DNA of 64,000 nucleotides from Chloroflexota bacterium (GTDB lineage: Bacteria; Chloroflexota; Limnocylindria; Limnocylindrales; CSP1-4): positions 1 to 64,000 of the forward strand of contig JAJYNP010000142.1 of the NCBI GenBank assembly GCA_021786265.1, in the 5' to 3' direction. Positions 56,225 to 64,000 of this stretch are shown here, piece by piece. The notes beneath the pieces were generated by a model. It saw nothing but the letters and a program-made list of their open reading frames with translations, was not told the DNA's origin and did not search any database. Both the position numbers and the translations under genes were made by a program. Positions within the stretch are counted from its first letter, which is position 1. The number at the start of each line of letters is the position of its first letter.

Positions 56225-59200
56225 CGGCGGGTTGGGCCGGGCGTGTCGATCAGGCCCTCGTTGCCGCCGTCGGGCGCTCCGCGCTGCGCCGCCGCCGCGC
56301 CGCGTCCAGGGCGGGACCCACCCACCTGAGCCGGCGAACGGCGAGTGGACTGACGCCGGCCGTCTCGCAGACCTCGCGCTCGAGCCGTTCGGCTCGGGCC
56401 CGGGCGTGGGCCAGGCTCTCGCGGTGCTCGGGGTAGCGGGCGGCCCAGCCCGCGAAGCGGGCGCTCATCGCCTCGAGGCGCTGGCCGGCGCGCTTGTCCG
56501 CGTAGGCGACGATCCGTTCCTCGCGTGTGGCCACGCCGTTCCAGCGGCCGTACCGGTCCGCGTCGAGCAGGCGCGTGATGGGATGCGCCGCGACGGCACG
56601 AGCCAGCTCGGGGTAGCCCCGCTGGCCCAGCCAGCGCGCGCCTGCGGCACCGTGACCCAGCTCCTGCACCGGATCGTCCTCCGGGAGCAGCTTGTCGATG
56701 TCGTGCAGGAGACCTGCGGCTTCCACCAGCTCCCGGTCGACGGCAATGCCACGTGCGGCGCAGCGCTCTGCCAGGAACGTGGCGATCTCCGCGACCGCGC
56801 CCACGTGTGCCAGCAGCCAGTCGGGCGGATCGAGATCGAGCAGGATGTCGGCGGCTTCCGCGCGCGAGGGGACCACGGGGGGATTCTATGCATCCGGGCG
56901 GTTGCCCGTTGGGCCGTCCGGCGAGTTGCCCGATGCGCGCCCCGGCGGTCCACGTGGCGCCGGCCGATTCGACCCTCAGGTCCGTCCCGTCCGTGGCGAC
57001 GGTCACCGTCCCGTCCTCGTCCGTGCGCAGGACGTGCGCCCCCGCGGACCTCAGCCGCTCGAGCGTGGCGGCGGCCGGGTGGCCGTAGTCGTTCTGCGCT
57101 CCCACGCTCACCACGGCCATGCCCGGCCGGACGGCGGCCAGGAAGTCGCCGGTCGTCGCGGTCCGGCTCCCGTGGTGGGCCACCTTGAGGACGTCGACCG
57201 GACGGTCGCCGGTTGCCAGCGACCCGTCCGCGACGAGCGCTGCGTCCACCTCCTGCTCGGCGTCGCCCATCAGGAGGAACCGGCGTGCGCCATATCGGAC
57301 GTCGAGCACGATCGAGACATCGTTCACGGCCGTCCCGGTCTCGCCGGGAGCGTCCGGCACCGTCCCCGCCCGCGGCCAGAGCACGCGGATCGCCGCTCCG
57401 TCCAGCCCGAGCCGCGTTCCCGCCGCCAGGCGCTCGGTGGTCCGCCCCTGGCGCGCGAGCTCGGCGACGAGTGCCTCCCATCCGGGCCCGGCCCCCCGCA
57501 TCCCTGGCTCGGCGACTCGCGCGACCCGGTACCGTCGCAGGAGCACGGCCGCACCCCCGACGTGGTCCTCGTGGGGGTGGGTCAGCACCAGGAGGTCCAG
57601 CCGCCGGTCCCACGGCGGGACCCGGGCGTCGAGCTGGGGGAGGAGCCGCTCCGGGTCGGGCCCGGTATCGACGAGGATCCGTCCGCCGGAGGGCCCCTGC
57701 AGGAGGATGGCATCCCCCTGCCCGACGTCGAGGATGGAGACGTGGAGCCGTCCGTCGGGACGAGCGGCGGCGACCAGCGTGAGCGCGACCAGCGCGCTCC
57801 CTGCGAGCAGGATCAGCAACCGGACCAGGCGGGCGCTCGCGTCCGCAGGCCCGAGCCGCTTCCCGGCACCGGCACCAGCCTGCCGGTGTGGCGCGGCACG
57901 TCCCTGCTGCCCTCCGGCACGCCCGAACTGGCGCCGGGCGGCGGCACGTCCCTGCTGCCGGCGTGCAGACCCGGTCGGGTGCAGCAGCGCGGCGCGGAAC
58001 GCCGCCGCCGGTCCGCGGAACCTCGGCACCCCGATGGTCGCCACGACGGCCGCGGCCACGCCGGCAAGCAGCTGGGTGGCGGGCGGGGAGAGCGTGACGC
58101 TGGCCCCGGGAACGGACGCGGCCCCGCGGCCAACCGCGACGAGCAGCGCGAGCACCACCGCACCTGCCGAGCCGATGACGGCGCCGATCGCCGCCGGGGC
58201 GCCGAGCGTGACCAGCCACCCGGCCAGCAGCGAAGCCGCGGACGCGGCCATGACGGGTACCACGAGCGGCGCGGCGACGAGGTTGGCGACCGGGGACACG
58301 AGAGAAACCCGCCCGAAGTCGAGCAGGACGAGCGGGAGGGTGGCGGCCTGGGCGGCCAGCGAGACGCCCAGCGAGTCGACGAGCCAGCCGGGCGCGCGCG
58401 CCCGGGATCCCGGCGCAGCGATCCGCTCTCGCAGCCACTCGGAGAGTCGGGTACCCCAGGCGAGCAGGCCCGCCGTGGCCGCCACCGAGAGCTGGAACCC
58501 GGCGTCCCCGATCACCGCGGGATCGGTGAGGAGCAGGGCGATGACCGCGAGCCCGAGCGCCGACGCGGCCGTACCGGGGCGTCCCAGCTCGCGGCTGCCG
58601 AGGACGGCCGCCGCCATCAGCGCGGCACGGATCACGCTGGCCCCTGCCCCCGCGGCGAGCGCGTACGCGGTGATCGCCGCGAGCGTGGCGATGGAGCGCC
58701 GCCGCCGGTTCAGGCGCCGCAGCAGCGCGGCCAGCACGCCCGCAACGACGGCGATGTTCCAGCCGCTGATCGCGACGATGTGGGTCAGCCCCGCCGCGGT
58801 GAACGCCGAGGCGACGTCGCGGTCCACCTGGTCGCGCAGCCCGATGAGGATGCCCGCCGCGAGGCCCGCCTGCGGCGCCGGGAGCACCTGTGCCAGGATC
58901 TCGCCCGCGTCCCGCCGGCGGCGCTCCAGCCACGCCGCCGGCCCCGGCGGGGCCGGCACGCGCTCGACGTGGCGGGCCGTGAGCGTGCCCGCGATTCCCG
59001 CTCGCCGGAGGTAGTCGCCGAAACCCGGTCCGTCCGGCGGCGGTTGGACCGTGCCGTCCACCGAGATGCGATCCCCGGGCACGATCTCCGGGTACCGCGG
59101 GAGCCGCGCGTACAGGCGCAGGCCGGATCTTGCCGCGGCCTCCACCGCGACCACGGCCCGCTGCACCCCGTCGGACGGCGTCGATACCGACACCACCTCC

Positions 59201-59490
59201 ACCCGAGTCGCCTGCAGGGACGACGGCAGCGGGGTCACCGGCGCGGGCGTGGGGGACAGCGAGCCCAGCACGAGCCGGAGGGAGACCAGGGCCGCGCCGC
59301 TGGCCACGGCGACGGCGGAGGGCGAGGCGCGCGCGATCCCCGCTGTCGCCCCGAGACACGCGGCGGCGAGCGCCACGAGCGCGGTGGACGGTGCGATCGG
59401 TTCGGTGCCGCCCGGCAGCGTGCCGGCGGTGCTCGCCAGCAGGGCGACCAGCAGCGCTCCGACGGCGATCCACGCGGGGCGTGGCATCAT
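56221..59490 (-). CDS. comEC: ComEC/Rec2 competence DNA channel with an open C-terminal frame
   Basis: ATG at 59490 overlaps the comEA stop as ATGA. The recognisable protein covers residues 1 to about 870: N-terminal helices, an OB-like domain (VPGDRISVDGTVQ), the competence membrane domain (LTHIVAISGWNIAVVAGVLAALL, GAGASVIRAALMAAAVLGSRELGR) and a metallo-beta-lactamase domain with VLTHPHEDHVGG and LKVAHHGSR. Between the last two lies an odd R/Q/G-rich insert (RRQQGRAAARRQFGRAGGQQ). No stop follows the last domain: the frame runs another 220 codons, Arg/Gly/Pro-rich, across the HD gene to a TGA at the holA start. Imports single-stranded DNA. Confidence 0.85.
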   Translation of the reverse strand: MMPRPAWIAVGALLVALLASTAGTLPGGTEPIAPSTALVALAAACLGATAGIARASPSAVAVASGAALVSLRLVLGSLSPTPAPVTPLPSSLQATRVEVVSVSTPSDGVQRAVVAVEAAARSGLRLYARLPRYPEIVPGDRISVDGTVQPPPDGPGFGDYLRRAGIAGTLTARHVERVPAPPGPAAWLERRRRDAGEILAQVLPAPQAGLAAGILIGLRDQVDRDVASAFTAAGLTHIVAISGWNIAVVAGVLAALLRRLNRRRRSIATLAAITAYALAAGAGASVIRAALMAAAVLGSRELGRPGTAASALGLAVIALLLTDPAVIGDAGFQLSVAATAGLLAWGTRLSEWLRERIAAPGSRARAPGWLVDSLGVSLAAQAATLPLVLLDFGRVSLVSPVANLVAAPLVVPVMAASAASLLAGWLVTLGAPAAIGAVIGSAGAVVLALLVAVGRGAASVPGASVTLSPPATQLLAGVAAAVVATIGVPRFRGPAAAFRAALLHPTGSARRQQGRAAARRQFGRAGGQQGRAAPHRQAGAGAGKRLGPADASARLVRLLILLAGSALVALTLVAAARPDGRLHVSILDVGQGDAILLQGPSGGRILVDTGPDPERLLPQLDARVPPWDRRLDLLVLTHPHEDHVGGAAVLLRRYRVARVAEPGMRGAGPGWEALVAELARQGRTTERLAAGTRLGLDGAAIRVLWPRAGTVPDAPGETGTAVNDVSIVLDVRYGARRFLLMGDAEQEVDAALVADGSLATGDRPVDVLKVAHHGSRTATTGDFLAAVRPGMAVVSVGAQNDYGHPAAATLERLRSAGAHVLRTDEDGTVTVATDGTDLRVESAGATWTAGARIGQLAGRPNGQPPGCIESPRGPLARGSRRHPARSRSARLAAGTRGRGRGDRHVPGRALRRTWHCRRPGAGGSRRSPARHRQAAPGGRSGAGAGSRCRRRALAGPAGLPRAGSCRRGASHHAPARRGPVRPLERRGHTRGTDRRLRGQARRPAPRGDERPLRGLGRPLPRAPREPGPRPGPSRTARARGLRDGRRQSTRRSPAQVGGSRPGRGAAAAQRGAPDGGNEGLIDTPGPTRR
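56250..56876 (-). CDS. HD-domain phosphohydrolase (HDIG/YqeK-like)
   Basis: GTG at 56876, with an in-frame TAG four codons earlier, so the start is bounded. The 208-residue product has an HD fold: DWLLAHVGAVAEIATFLAER, LVEAAGLLHDIDKLLPEDDP (the metal-binding His-Asp), ELGHGAAGARWL and VAAHPITRLLD, then EERIVAYADKRAGQRLEAM. Relatives hydrolyse nucleotides such as Ap4A or act on RNA ends. It lies wholly inside the still-open comEC frame on the same strand. The domain is convincing; start choice reasonable. Confidence 0.75.
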   Translation of the reverse strand: MVPSRAEAADILLDLDPPDWLLAHVGAVAEIATFLAERCAARGIAVDRELVEAAGLLHDIDKLLPEDDPVQELGHGAAGARWLGQRGYPELARAVAAHPITRLLDADRYGRWNGVATREERIVAYADKRAGQRLEAMSARFAGWAARYPEHRESLAHARARAERLEREVCETAGVSPLAVRRLRWVGPALDAARRRRSAERPTAATRA

Positions 59491-60197
59491 CCGCCGCCGA
59501 CGGTCACGAGCCCCCGGATCTTCGCCAGCACGGACGCCGAGACGACCTTCCGCGCCACGAGCTCGTCCACCGTCTGAAACGGACGCTCCTCGCGGGCCGC
59601 GATGATCTTGGCGGCGGTCACGGGACCGACGCCGGGGAGGGTGTCGAGCTCGGTCGCCGAGGCGCGGTTCAGGTCGATCCGCCCGCTTCCGCCGCCGCCC
59701 CCGCCGGTGGCCGTCGACCCGGGCGCCGCTGGCTTCGAGGCGCCGCGCTCGGGCACCGTCAGCTTCGCGCCATCGTGGAGGACCTCGGCCAGGTTCAGAC
59801 TCGCGGCGGCCGCGGCTGCATCCACGCGCGGCCCATACCCGCCTGCCGCGCGGATCGCGTCCGCCACCCGGCTGCCCGGCGGCAGCGCGTACAGGCCAGG
59901 GCGGGACACCGCGCCGGCCACGTCGACCATCCACGCGTCGGCGGTCGCCGTCCGGTCGCCGCGATCGATCGGGCCCGATGCGGCCGGGTCCGAGCCCCCC
60001 ATCGAGGGGTCGCCGCTGGCGGCGGTGACGCCGCCAGACGGCGCGGACACGAGCAGTGCCGCCGCCGAGAGCGAGAGCACGGCCGTCAGCGCCGCAAGCC
60101 CGAACAGGCGCCGGCGCGTGACCGGATCGGGCGCCTGCGGCGGTGGTTCGGCGGGGGTCGCGTCCACGGAACGCCAGGCCTCGGGCAGCTGGTCCAC
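59487..60197 (-). CDS. comEA: ComEA-like competence DNA receptor
   Basis: GTG at 60197 follows AGGAGG by five bases; an upstream ATG at 60281 is less likely. The 236-residue protein has a membrane helix (LFGLAALTAVLSLSAAALLV), a SLBB domain (VDVAGAVSRPGLYALPPGSRVADAIRAAGG), a Gly-rich linker and a double helix-hairpin-helix end (DLNRASATELDTLPGVGPVTAAKIIAAREE) that binds DNA. Directly upstream of and overlapping comEC. Confidence 0.88.
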   Translation of the reverse strand: MDQLPEAWRSVDATPAEPPPQAPDPVTRRRLFGLAALTAVLSLSAAALLVSAPSGGVTAASGDPSMGGSDPAASGPIDRGDRTATADAWMVDVAGAVSRPGLYALPPGSRVADAIRAAGGYGPRVDAAAAAASLNLAEVLHDGAKLTVPERGASKPAAPGSTATGGGGGGSGRIDLNRASATELDTLPGVGPVTAAKIIAAREERPFQTVDELVARKVVSASVLAKIRGLVTVGGG

Positions 60198-60570
60198 CGG
60201 CACCTCCTCTCGGGCGGGGCATGCGGCGGTCAGTGCAACGGCGGCGGTCCGGATGCACGCGTGGCGGTCCGGGCGGGGCATGCGGTGGCTTCGATCGCGC
60301 GCCCCTTGAGCGGGTGGGCTCTCACACGTCCGCGAGGGTTCCCGGCAGGCCGCGCCGGGGACCGTCAGATGGCCTGGTCATCGCGCACTCGGGCGGGCCG
60401 CCGCGATCCACGCGATCGGCGCCATCGACGCGATGCCGTCCTGGACTCACGACGTCCGCCGAGGCCCGGGGCACTTCGGATCTCGGCGGACGGTGGCGAC
60501 ACTATACCGTTGGGATATTACCCGTCACTTACCTGTGGATCGCCACCGCGGACCGCGCCCCACCGCGGAC
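60198..60570 (-). promoter_or_regulatory. Upstream region of comEA with a candidate promoter
   Basis: On the minus strand GTGACG (60528-60523) and TATAGT (60506-60501) are 16 bases apart in a distinctly AT-rich patch. The leader to the comEA GTG would be about 300 bases. Nearer the gene, GGGCGGGGCATGCGG occurs twice (about 60212 and 60275). No RNA gene or ORF of note is seen. Confidence 0.35.
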
Positions 60571-61512
60571 CTACCCGCGTTCGAGGAGCGGCTTGACGTC
60601 GGTCACCAGCCGTGTCATCGACTCCTCGTCGTACACGGACGGGAACCCGGCGATGAGGTGCCGGTAGCCGAGATCGACGTACGCGGCGAGACGCTCGGCC
60701 ACGTCCTCGGGGGTGCCGACGGGCTGGTCGGTCCACGGCCGCGCCACCCGGTTGCGCTGGAATGCCTCGCGGAACACGCGTTCGGCCTCGGCACGGTCGT
60801 CGCGGATGATCACCACGCCGGCGCCGGTGGTGCGCTCGATCTCGCTCGGATCGCGCCCCACCGCCGCGCAATGCTCGAGCAGGATCGCCTCTTTGCGCCG
60901 CACCTCCTCGATGCCCCCGCCCACGTTGTTCATGTCCGCGTACTGGGCCACCAGCCGCAGCGTCACCTGCTCGCCGCCGCCGCCCACGCAGATGGGGAGG
61001 TGCGGCTGGATCGGCAGCGGATCGTTGCGGACGTGCGAGGCGCGGTAGCGCGACCCGTCCGGCGCGGAGGGCTCGGTCCCGTCGAGCATGCCGCGCATGA
61101 TCGGGAGCGCCTGGCGCAGCCAGCGCAGCCGCTCGGGCGCTCCCGATCCGAACTCGAAGCCGAAGTCGTGGGCCTCGTCCTCGAACCAGGCGGCGCCGAT
61201 CCCCAGGATGGCGCGCCCGTTGCTGATGTGGTCGAGCGTGGTGGCCATCTTGGCCACGAGGGTCGGTTCACGGTACGGGTTCGCGCCGACCATCAGGCCG
61301 ATCCGGACATGCTCGGTGCGCGCCGCCCAGGCCGTGATGGTCAGCCAGCCCTCGTAGTTCGGCCCGTGCGGGTCGCCGACGATGGGATACAGGTGATCCC
61401 ACGTCCACAGTGAGGAATACCCCAGGCGGTCCGCCCGGATGCCGGCCTCCAGGAGCGACGGCCAGTCGGCGTACTGGTTCCAGCACAGGGCGCCAAGCTT
61501 CACTTCGTTCAT
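60571..61512 (-). CDS. LLM-class F420-dependent oxidoreductase
   Basis: A 313-residue luciferase-like monooxygenase-fold protein. MNEVKLGALCWNQYADWPSLLEA, LGYSSLWTWDHLYPIVGDPHGPNYEGW, VRIGLMVGANPYREPTLVAKMATTLDHISNGRAILGIGAAW and ICVGGGGEQVTLRLVAQYADMNN follow the F420-type subgroup. No ribosome site precedes the ATG at 61512, and TAGACT lies just upstream, so a leaderless message is possible. Substrate unknown; F420 itself rather than FMN is inferred from the subgroup. Confidence 0.8.
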   Translation of the reverse strand: MNEVKLGALCWNQYADWPSLLEAGIRADRLGYSSLWTWDHLYPIVGDPHGPNYEGWLTITAWAARTEHVRIGLMVGANPYREPTLVAKMATTLDHISNGRAILGIGAAWFEDEAHDFGFEFGSGAPERLRWLRQALPIMRGMLDGTEPSAPDGSRYRASHVRNDPLPIQPHLPICVGGGGEQVTLRLVAQYADMNNVGGGIEEVRRKEAILLEHCAAVGRDPSEIERTTGAGVVIIRDDRAEAERVFREAFQRNRVARPWTDQPVGTPEDVAERLAAYVDLGYRHLIAGFPSVYDEESMTRLVTDVKPLLERG

Positions 61513-61566
61513 GGTCACGAGTCTACGGTAGCCTCCCGGCGCTGGCCCGAGAGATGCTCCGGACGC

Positions 61567-62209
61567 GTGAACGACGAGCGACCGAACCTCGTGCCGGTCT
61601 CGCCCAGCATGGGCGGGCGGGGCCTTCCGTTGCTCCCGCGGACCGTGGTGGTCGCGGCGGTCGTCGCGCTGGTGGCCTTCCTCGCCGGCCTCCAGTTGAG
61701 CCCGACCCGTGAGGTGGTGGTGCCCGCTCCGTCGCCATCGGGCGCCGCCCCGTCGGCATCGCCACCGGCCGCGCCTGCGACGCCTGCCCCGTCGGTTGCC
61801 CTGGTTACCGCGGCACCGCCGCTGCCGCTGGGCGTGTATCACCTCGCCCAGCCCGAGGCGACCGAGGTCGCCCTCGCCGCGCGGTTCTACGCCGCCTGCA
61901 ACGCGGGCCAGCTCGCCACGGTCATGGCGCTGCGGTCGGCGGAGCCGCAGCCTCGACCCCTGCGACGACGACTGGCCGGCCCGCCTCGAGCGCATCCAGG
62001 CAATGCCGGCGACACCGCGGCGCATTCCTCGGCTGAGCAGCCGGACCGGTGCCGAAAGTCCCGCCACTGCGGGCCTTCGGTCCCTATGGTCGACGGGGTT
62101 CGAGAGACCATGGTTGCCCCATGGTGCCCTGGTGGCTCTCATGCTCCTGTCCCTGGCGGCGCGCTCGCCGCCAGGAGGAACGCGCGTGAGGGCTCAGGAC
62201 CGCCCCTGA
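61567..62209 (+). pseudogene. Truncated or frameshifted membrane-anchored protein
   Basis: The first 118 codons look real: a charged N-terminus, one membrane helix (TVVVAAVVALVAFLAGLQL), a Pro/Ala-rich spacer and the start of an NTF2-like helix (EVALAARFYAACNAGQLATVM). After about 61940 the frame loses character, while the +1 frame reads SLDPCDDDWPARLERIQAM, a sensible continuation. A single-base indel near 61935-61955 would join them, ending near 62209. The original frame instead runs on into cysE, which I regard as accidental. Sequence error or decay. Confidence 0.4.
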
Positions 62210-62340
62210 GCCTCACCGAGGACCCCTTCCGGCTCCCCCGATCGCACGGGAGCCCCGTCCCTCCAGATAGGCGTCGGGCGAGCGCCGCACCCGTCGGCCG
62301 CGCCGTCCGCGCCCATGCCGCACGCCCTCTGGAGGTTCCT
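62043..62340 (+). promoter_or_regulatory. Structured leader of cysE with a possible leader peptide
   Basis: Three hairpins precede cysE. CCGAA (62052) to TTCGG (62080), with CCCGC/GCGGG inside, is the strongest. GGCTCAGG (62191-62198) pairs perfectly with CCTGAGCC (62205-62212); GGCTCCC (62231) pairs with GGGAGCC (62254). Before the second is AGGAGG and a GTG opening a seven-codon peptide (VRAQDRP) whose stop lies inside the hairpin. This resembles attenuation, but no cysteine codons or known riboswitch are visible. Function inferred. Confidence 0.4.
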
Positions 62341-62343
62341 CCC

Positions 62344-63288
62344 ATGCGCTCACCTCACCTGGCCGATCCAGGGTCGAGCGATCCGTTTCGCCCCGCTGCC
62401 CTGGCACCTCCGGCCGTTCCACGCGACAACGACCCCCGCGGACCGGTACCGCAGCCGCTCTCCGCTCTCGCGGGGCGGATCGCCGCCGCGGAGGCCGCGA
62501 GCTTCGGCAGGCTCCCCGACCGTGAGCTCGTGGCGGCGCTCGGGGACCGGGTGGTAGGACTGCTCTTCCCCGACGGCCGCCGCACGCCCCGGTCCACGGC
62601 CCAGGTTCGCGCCGAGATCGACGGGCTCTGCCAGGAGCTCGGCGAGGCGCTCCGTCCGCTCGAGGACGAGCTGCCGCAGCCGGCCGCCGACCTCTGCGAG
62701 CAGTTCATCGCCGAGCTGCCGGAGATCCACCATCGGCTCGAGCTCGACGCCGCCGCCATCGAGGCCGGAGACCCCGCCGCGCGCAGCGTGTCGGAGGTCG
62801 TGCTGGCCTACCCGGGCTTCGCGGCCCTCGCCTTCCATCGCGTCGCCCACGCTTTCCACGAGCTTGGCATCCCGCTCGTGCCACGGCTCCTCGCCGAGAT
62901 CGCCCATGCGCGCACGGGCATCGACATCCATCCGGGGGCGATCATCGGGCGCTCCTGCTGCATCGACCATGGCACGGGCCTCGTCATCGGCGAGACGGCC
63001 GTGATCGGCGACGAGGTCAAGCTCTACCAGGGCGTCACGCTCGGCGCGCTCAGCGTGACGAAGGGCGCCGCCGGCACGAAGCGCCACCCTACGATCGAAG
63101 ATCGGGTGGTGATCTATGCCAACGCCACCGTGCTCGGCGGCGAGACCGTCGTCGGCCACGACAGCGTGCTGGGCGGCAACGTCTGGCTCACCAACAGCGT
63201 CCCGCCCTATTCCCTCGTCTACCACACCAGTCAGGTCCGGGTCCGCAGCGTCGCCGAGGCGTTCGAGCCCTCGGACTTCGTGATCTGA
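62344..63288 (+). CDS. cysE: Serine O-acetyltransferase
   Basis: ATG at 62344 has GGAGG eight bases upstream. A 314-residue enzyme of the EpsC/long class, with an N-terminal helical domain and a C-terminal left-handed hexapeptide helix: [43 protein letters not shown] (catalytic region), [25 protein letters not shown] and [21 protein letters not shown]. It makes O-acetylserine for the cysteine synthase encoded next. Complete. Confidence 0.92.
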   Translation: MRSPHLADPGSSDPFRPAALAPPAVPRDNDPRGPVPQPLSALAGRIAAAEAASFGRLPDRELVAALGDRVVGLLFPDGRRTPRSTAQVRAEIDGLCQELGEALRPLEDELPQPAADLCEQFIAELPEIHHRLELDAAAIEAGDPAARSVSEVVLAYPGFAALAFHRVAHAFHELGIPLVPRLLAEIAHARTGIDIHPGAIIGRSCCIDHGTGLVIGETAVIGDEVKLYQGVTLGALSVTKGAAGTKRHPTIEDRVVIYANATVLGGETVVGHDSVLGGNVWLTNSVPPYSLVYHTSQVRVRSVAEAFEPSDFVI

Positions 63289-63301
63289 GAAGGAGCCAGC
63301 C

Positions 63302-64000
<699 letters not shown>

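Noticed and set aside
62090..62110. GGTTCGAG motif suggestive of a tRNA T-loop
   Set aside because: No acceptor stem, anticodon arm or CCA-proximal pairing can be built around it.
61567..63288. Apparent 573-residue fusion of a membrane-anchored N-terminus to serine acetyltransferase
   Set aside because: cysE has its own ATG at 62344 with GGAGG at good spacing, and the middle of the fused frame is low-complexity without any domain. The join is most likely an open frame caused by high GC.

Overview
The window is very GC-rich bacterial chromosome (by eye about 70 percent), densely packed with chromosomal genes. I see no phage, insertion sequence, CRISPR array, rRNA or tRNA gene. The mix of genes (OpcA/Zwf pentose-phosphate operon, F420-type LLM oxidoreductase, Eis-like GNAT, zf-trcl zinc-ribbon protein, Obg with a C-terminal OCT domain, GTG/TTG starts, probable leaderless promoters) fits a terrabacterial lineage. 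A Chloroflexota (Limnocylindria-like) bacterium is my best guess and Actinomycetota the alternative; this is inference from gene content, not a phylogeny.

Layout. 1-3.6 kb (minus): MFS transporter, PlsC-like acyltransferase, 3-oxoadipate enol-lactonase and a class III aminotransferase cut by the left edge. 3.8-9.9 kb: secreted PA-IL-like lectin-domain protein, lipoprotein serine hydrolase, a CpaF-type secretion ATPase fused in frame to a RidA domain, and three small alpha+beta-fold proteins. The lectin gene and the last SnoaL-like gene share a duplicated upstream leader. 10-18 kb: two-subunit CoA-transferase, GabT-like aminotransferase, XRE regulator, P5C dehydrogenase, HAD phosphatase with an 18-bp tandem repeat in its N-terminus, and a zinc-ribbon protein. 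18-22 kb: an SbcD/SbcC-like (YhaO/YhaN-like) pair coupled to an EamA transporter. 22-24.5 kb: molybdate operon (HTH-TOBE regulator, modA, modB) with 4-nt overlaps.

24.5-34.5 kb: MFS exporter, Eis-like acetyltransferase, zinc-ribbon membrane protein, then a fructose PTS operon (DeoR-type regulator, FruK, IIA, IIBC) divergent from an HPr gene across a palindromic operator; then an HhH-GPD protein, a secreted-repeat protein and a PAP2 phosphatase. 34.5-42.4 kb (minus): one sugar-phosphate operon, tkt-pgi-zwf-opcA-pgl, with a PfkB kinase divergent. 43.6-50.4 kb: a conserved unknown, a 51-residue membrane peptide, an MtnX-like HAD phosphatase, pyrG, small transaldolase, RhtA-like exporter and rho. 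50.4-55.1 kb: LysM/M23 peptidase with a repeat-decorated promoter and a foldable leader, obg, nadD, rsfS and a zinc-ribbon protein. 55.2-60.2 kb (minus): comEA, comEC, an HD-domain protein and holA, with an unusual nested overlap. 60.6-64 kb: LLM oxidoreductase, a truncated or frameshifted membrane protein, and cysE-cysK behind a long structured leader; cysK runs off the right edge.

The genes describe an aerobic heterotroph: sugar uptake by PTS, a full oxidative pentose-phosphate supply line, GABA/proline and beta-ketoadipate-type catabolism, molybdate uptake and DNA uptake. The least ordinary items are the CpaF-RidA fusion, the comEC reading frame that stays open through the whole HD gene and ends on the holA start codon, two transporter genes that appear to start at CTG inside a CTGA overlap, the SbcD-like protein lacking most metal ligands, and GCCCCGA-type tandem repeats abutting the -35 boxes of rho and of the LysM/M23 gene.
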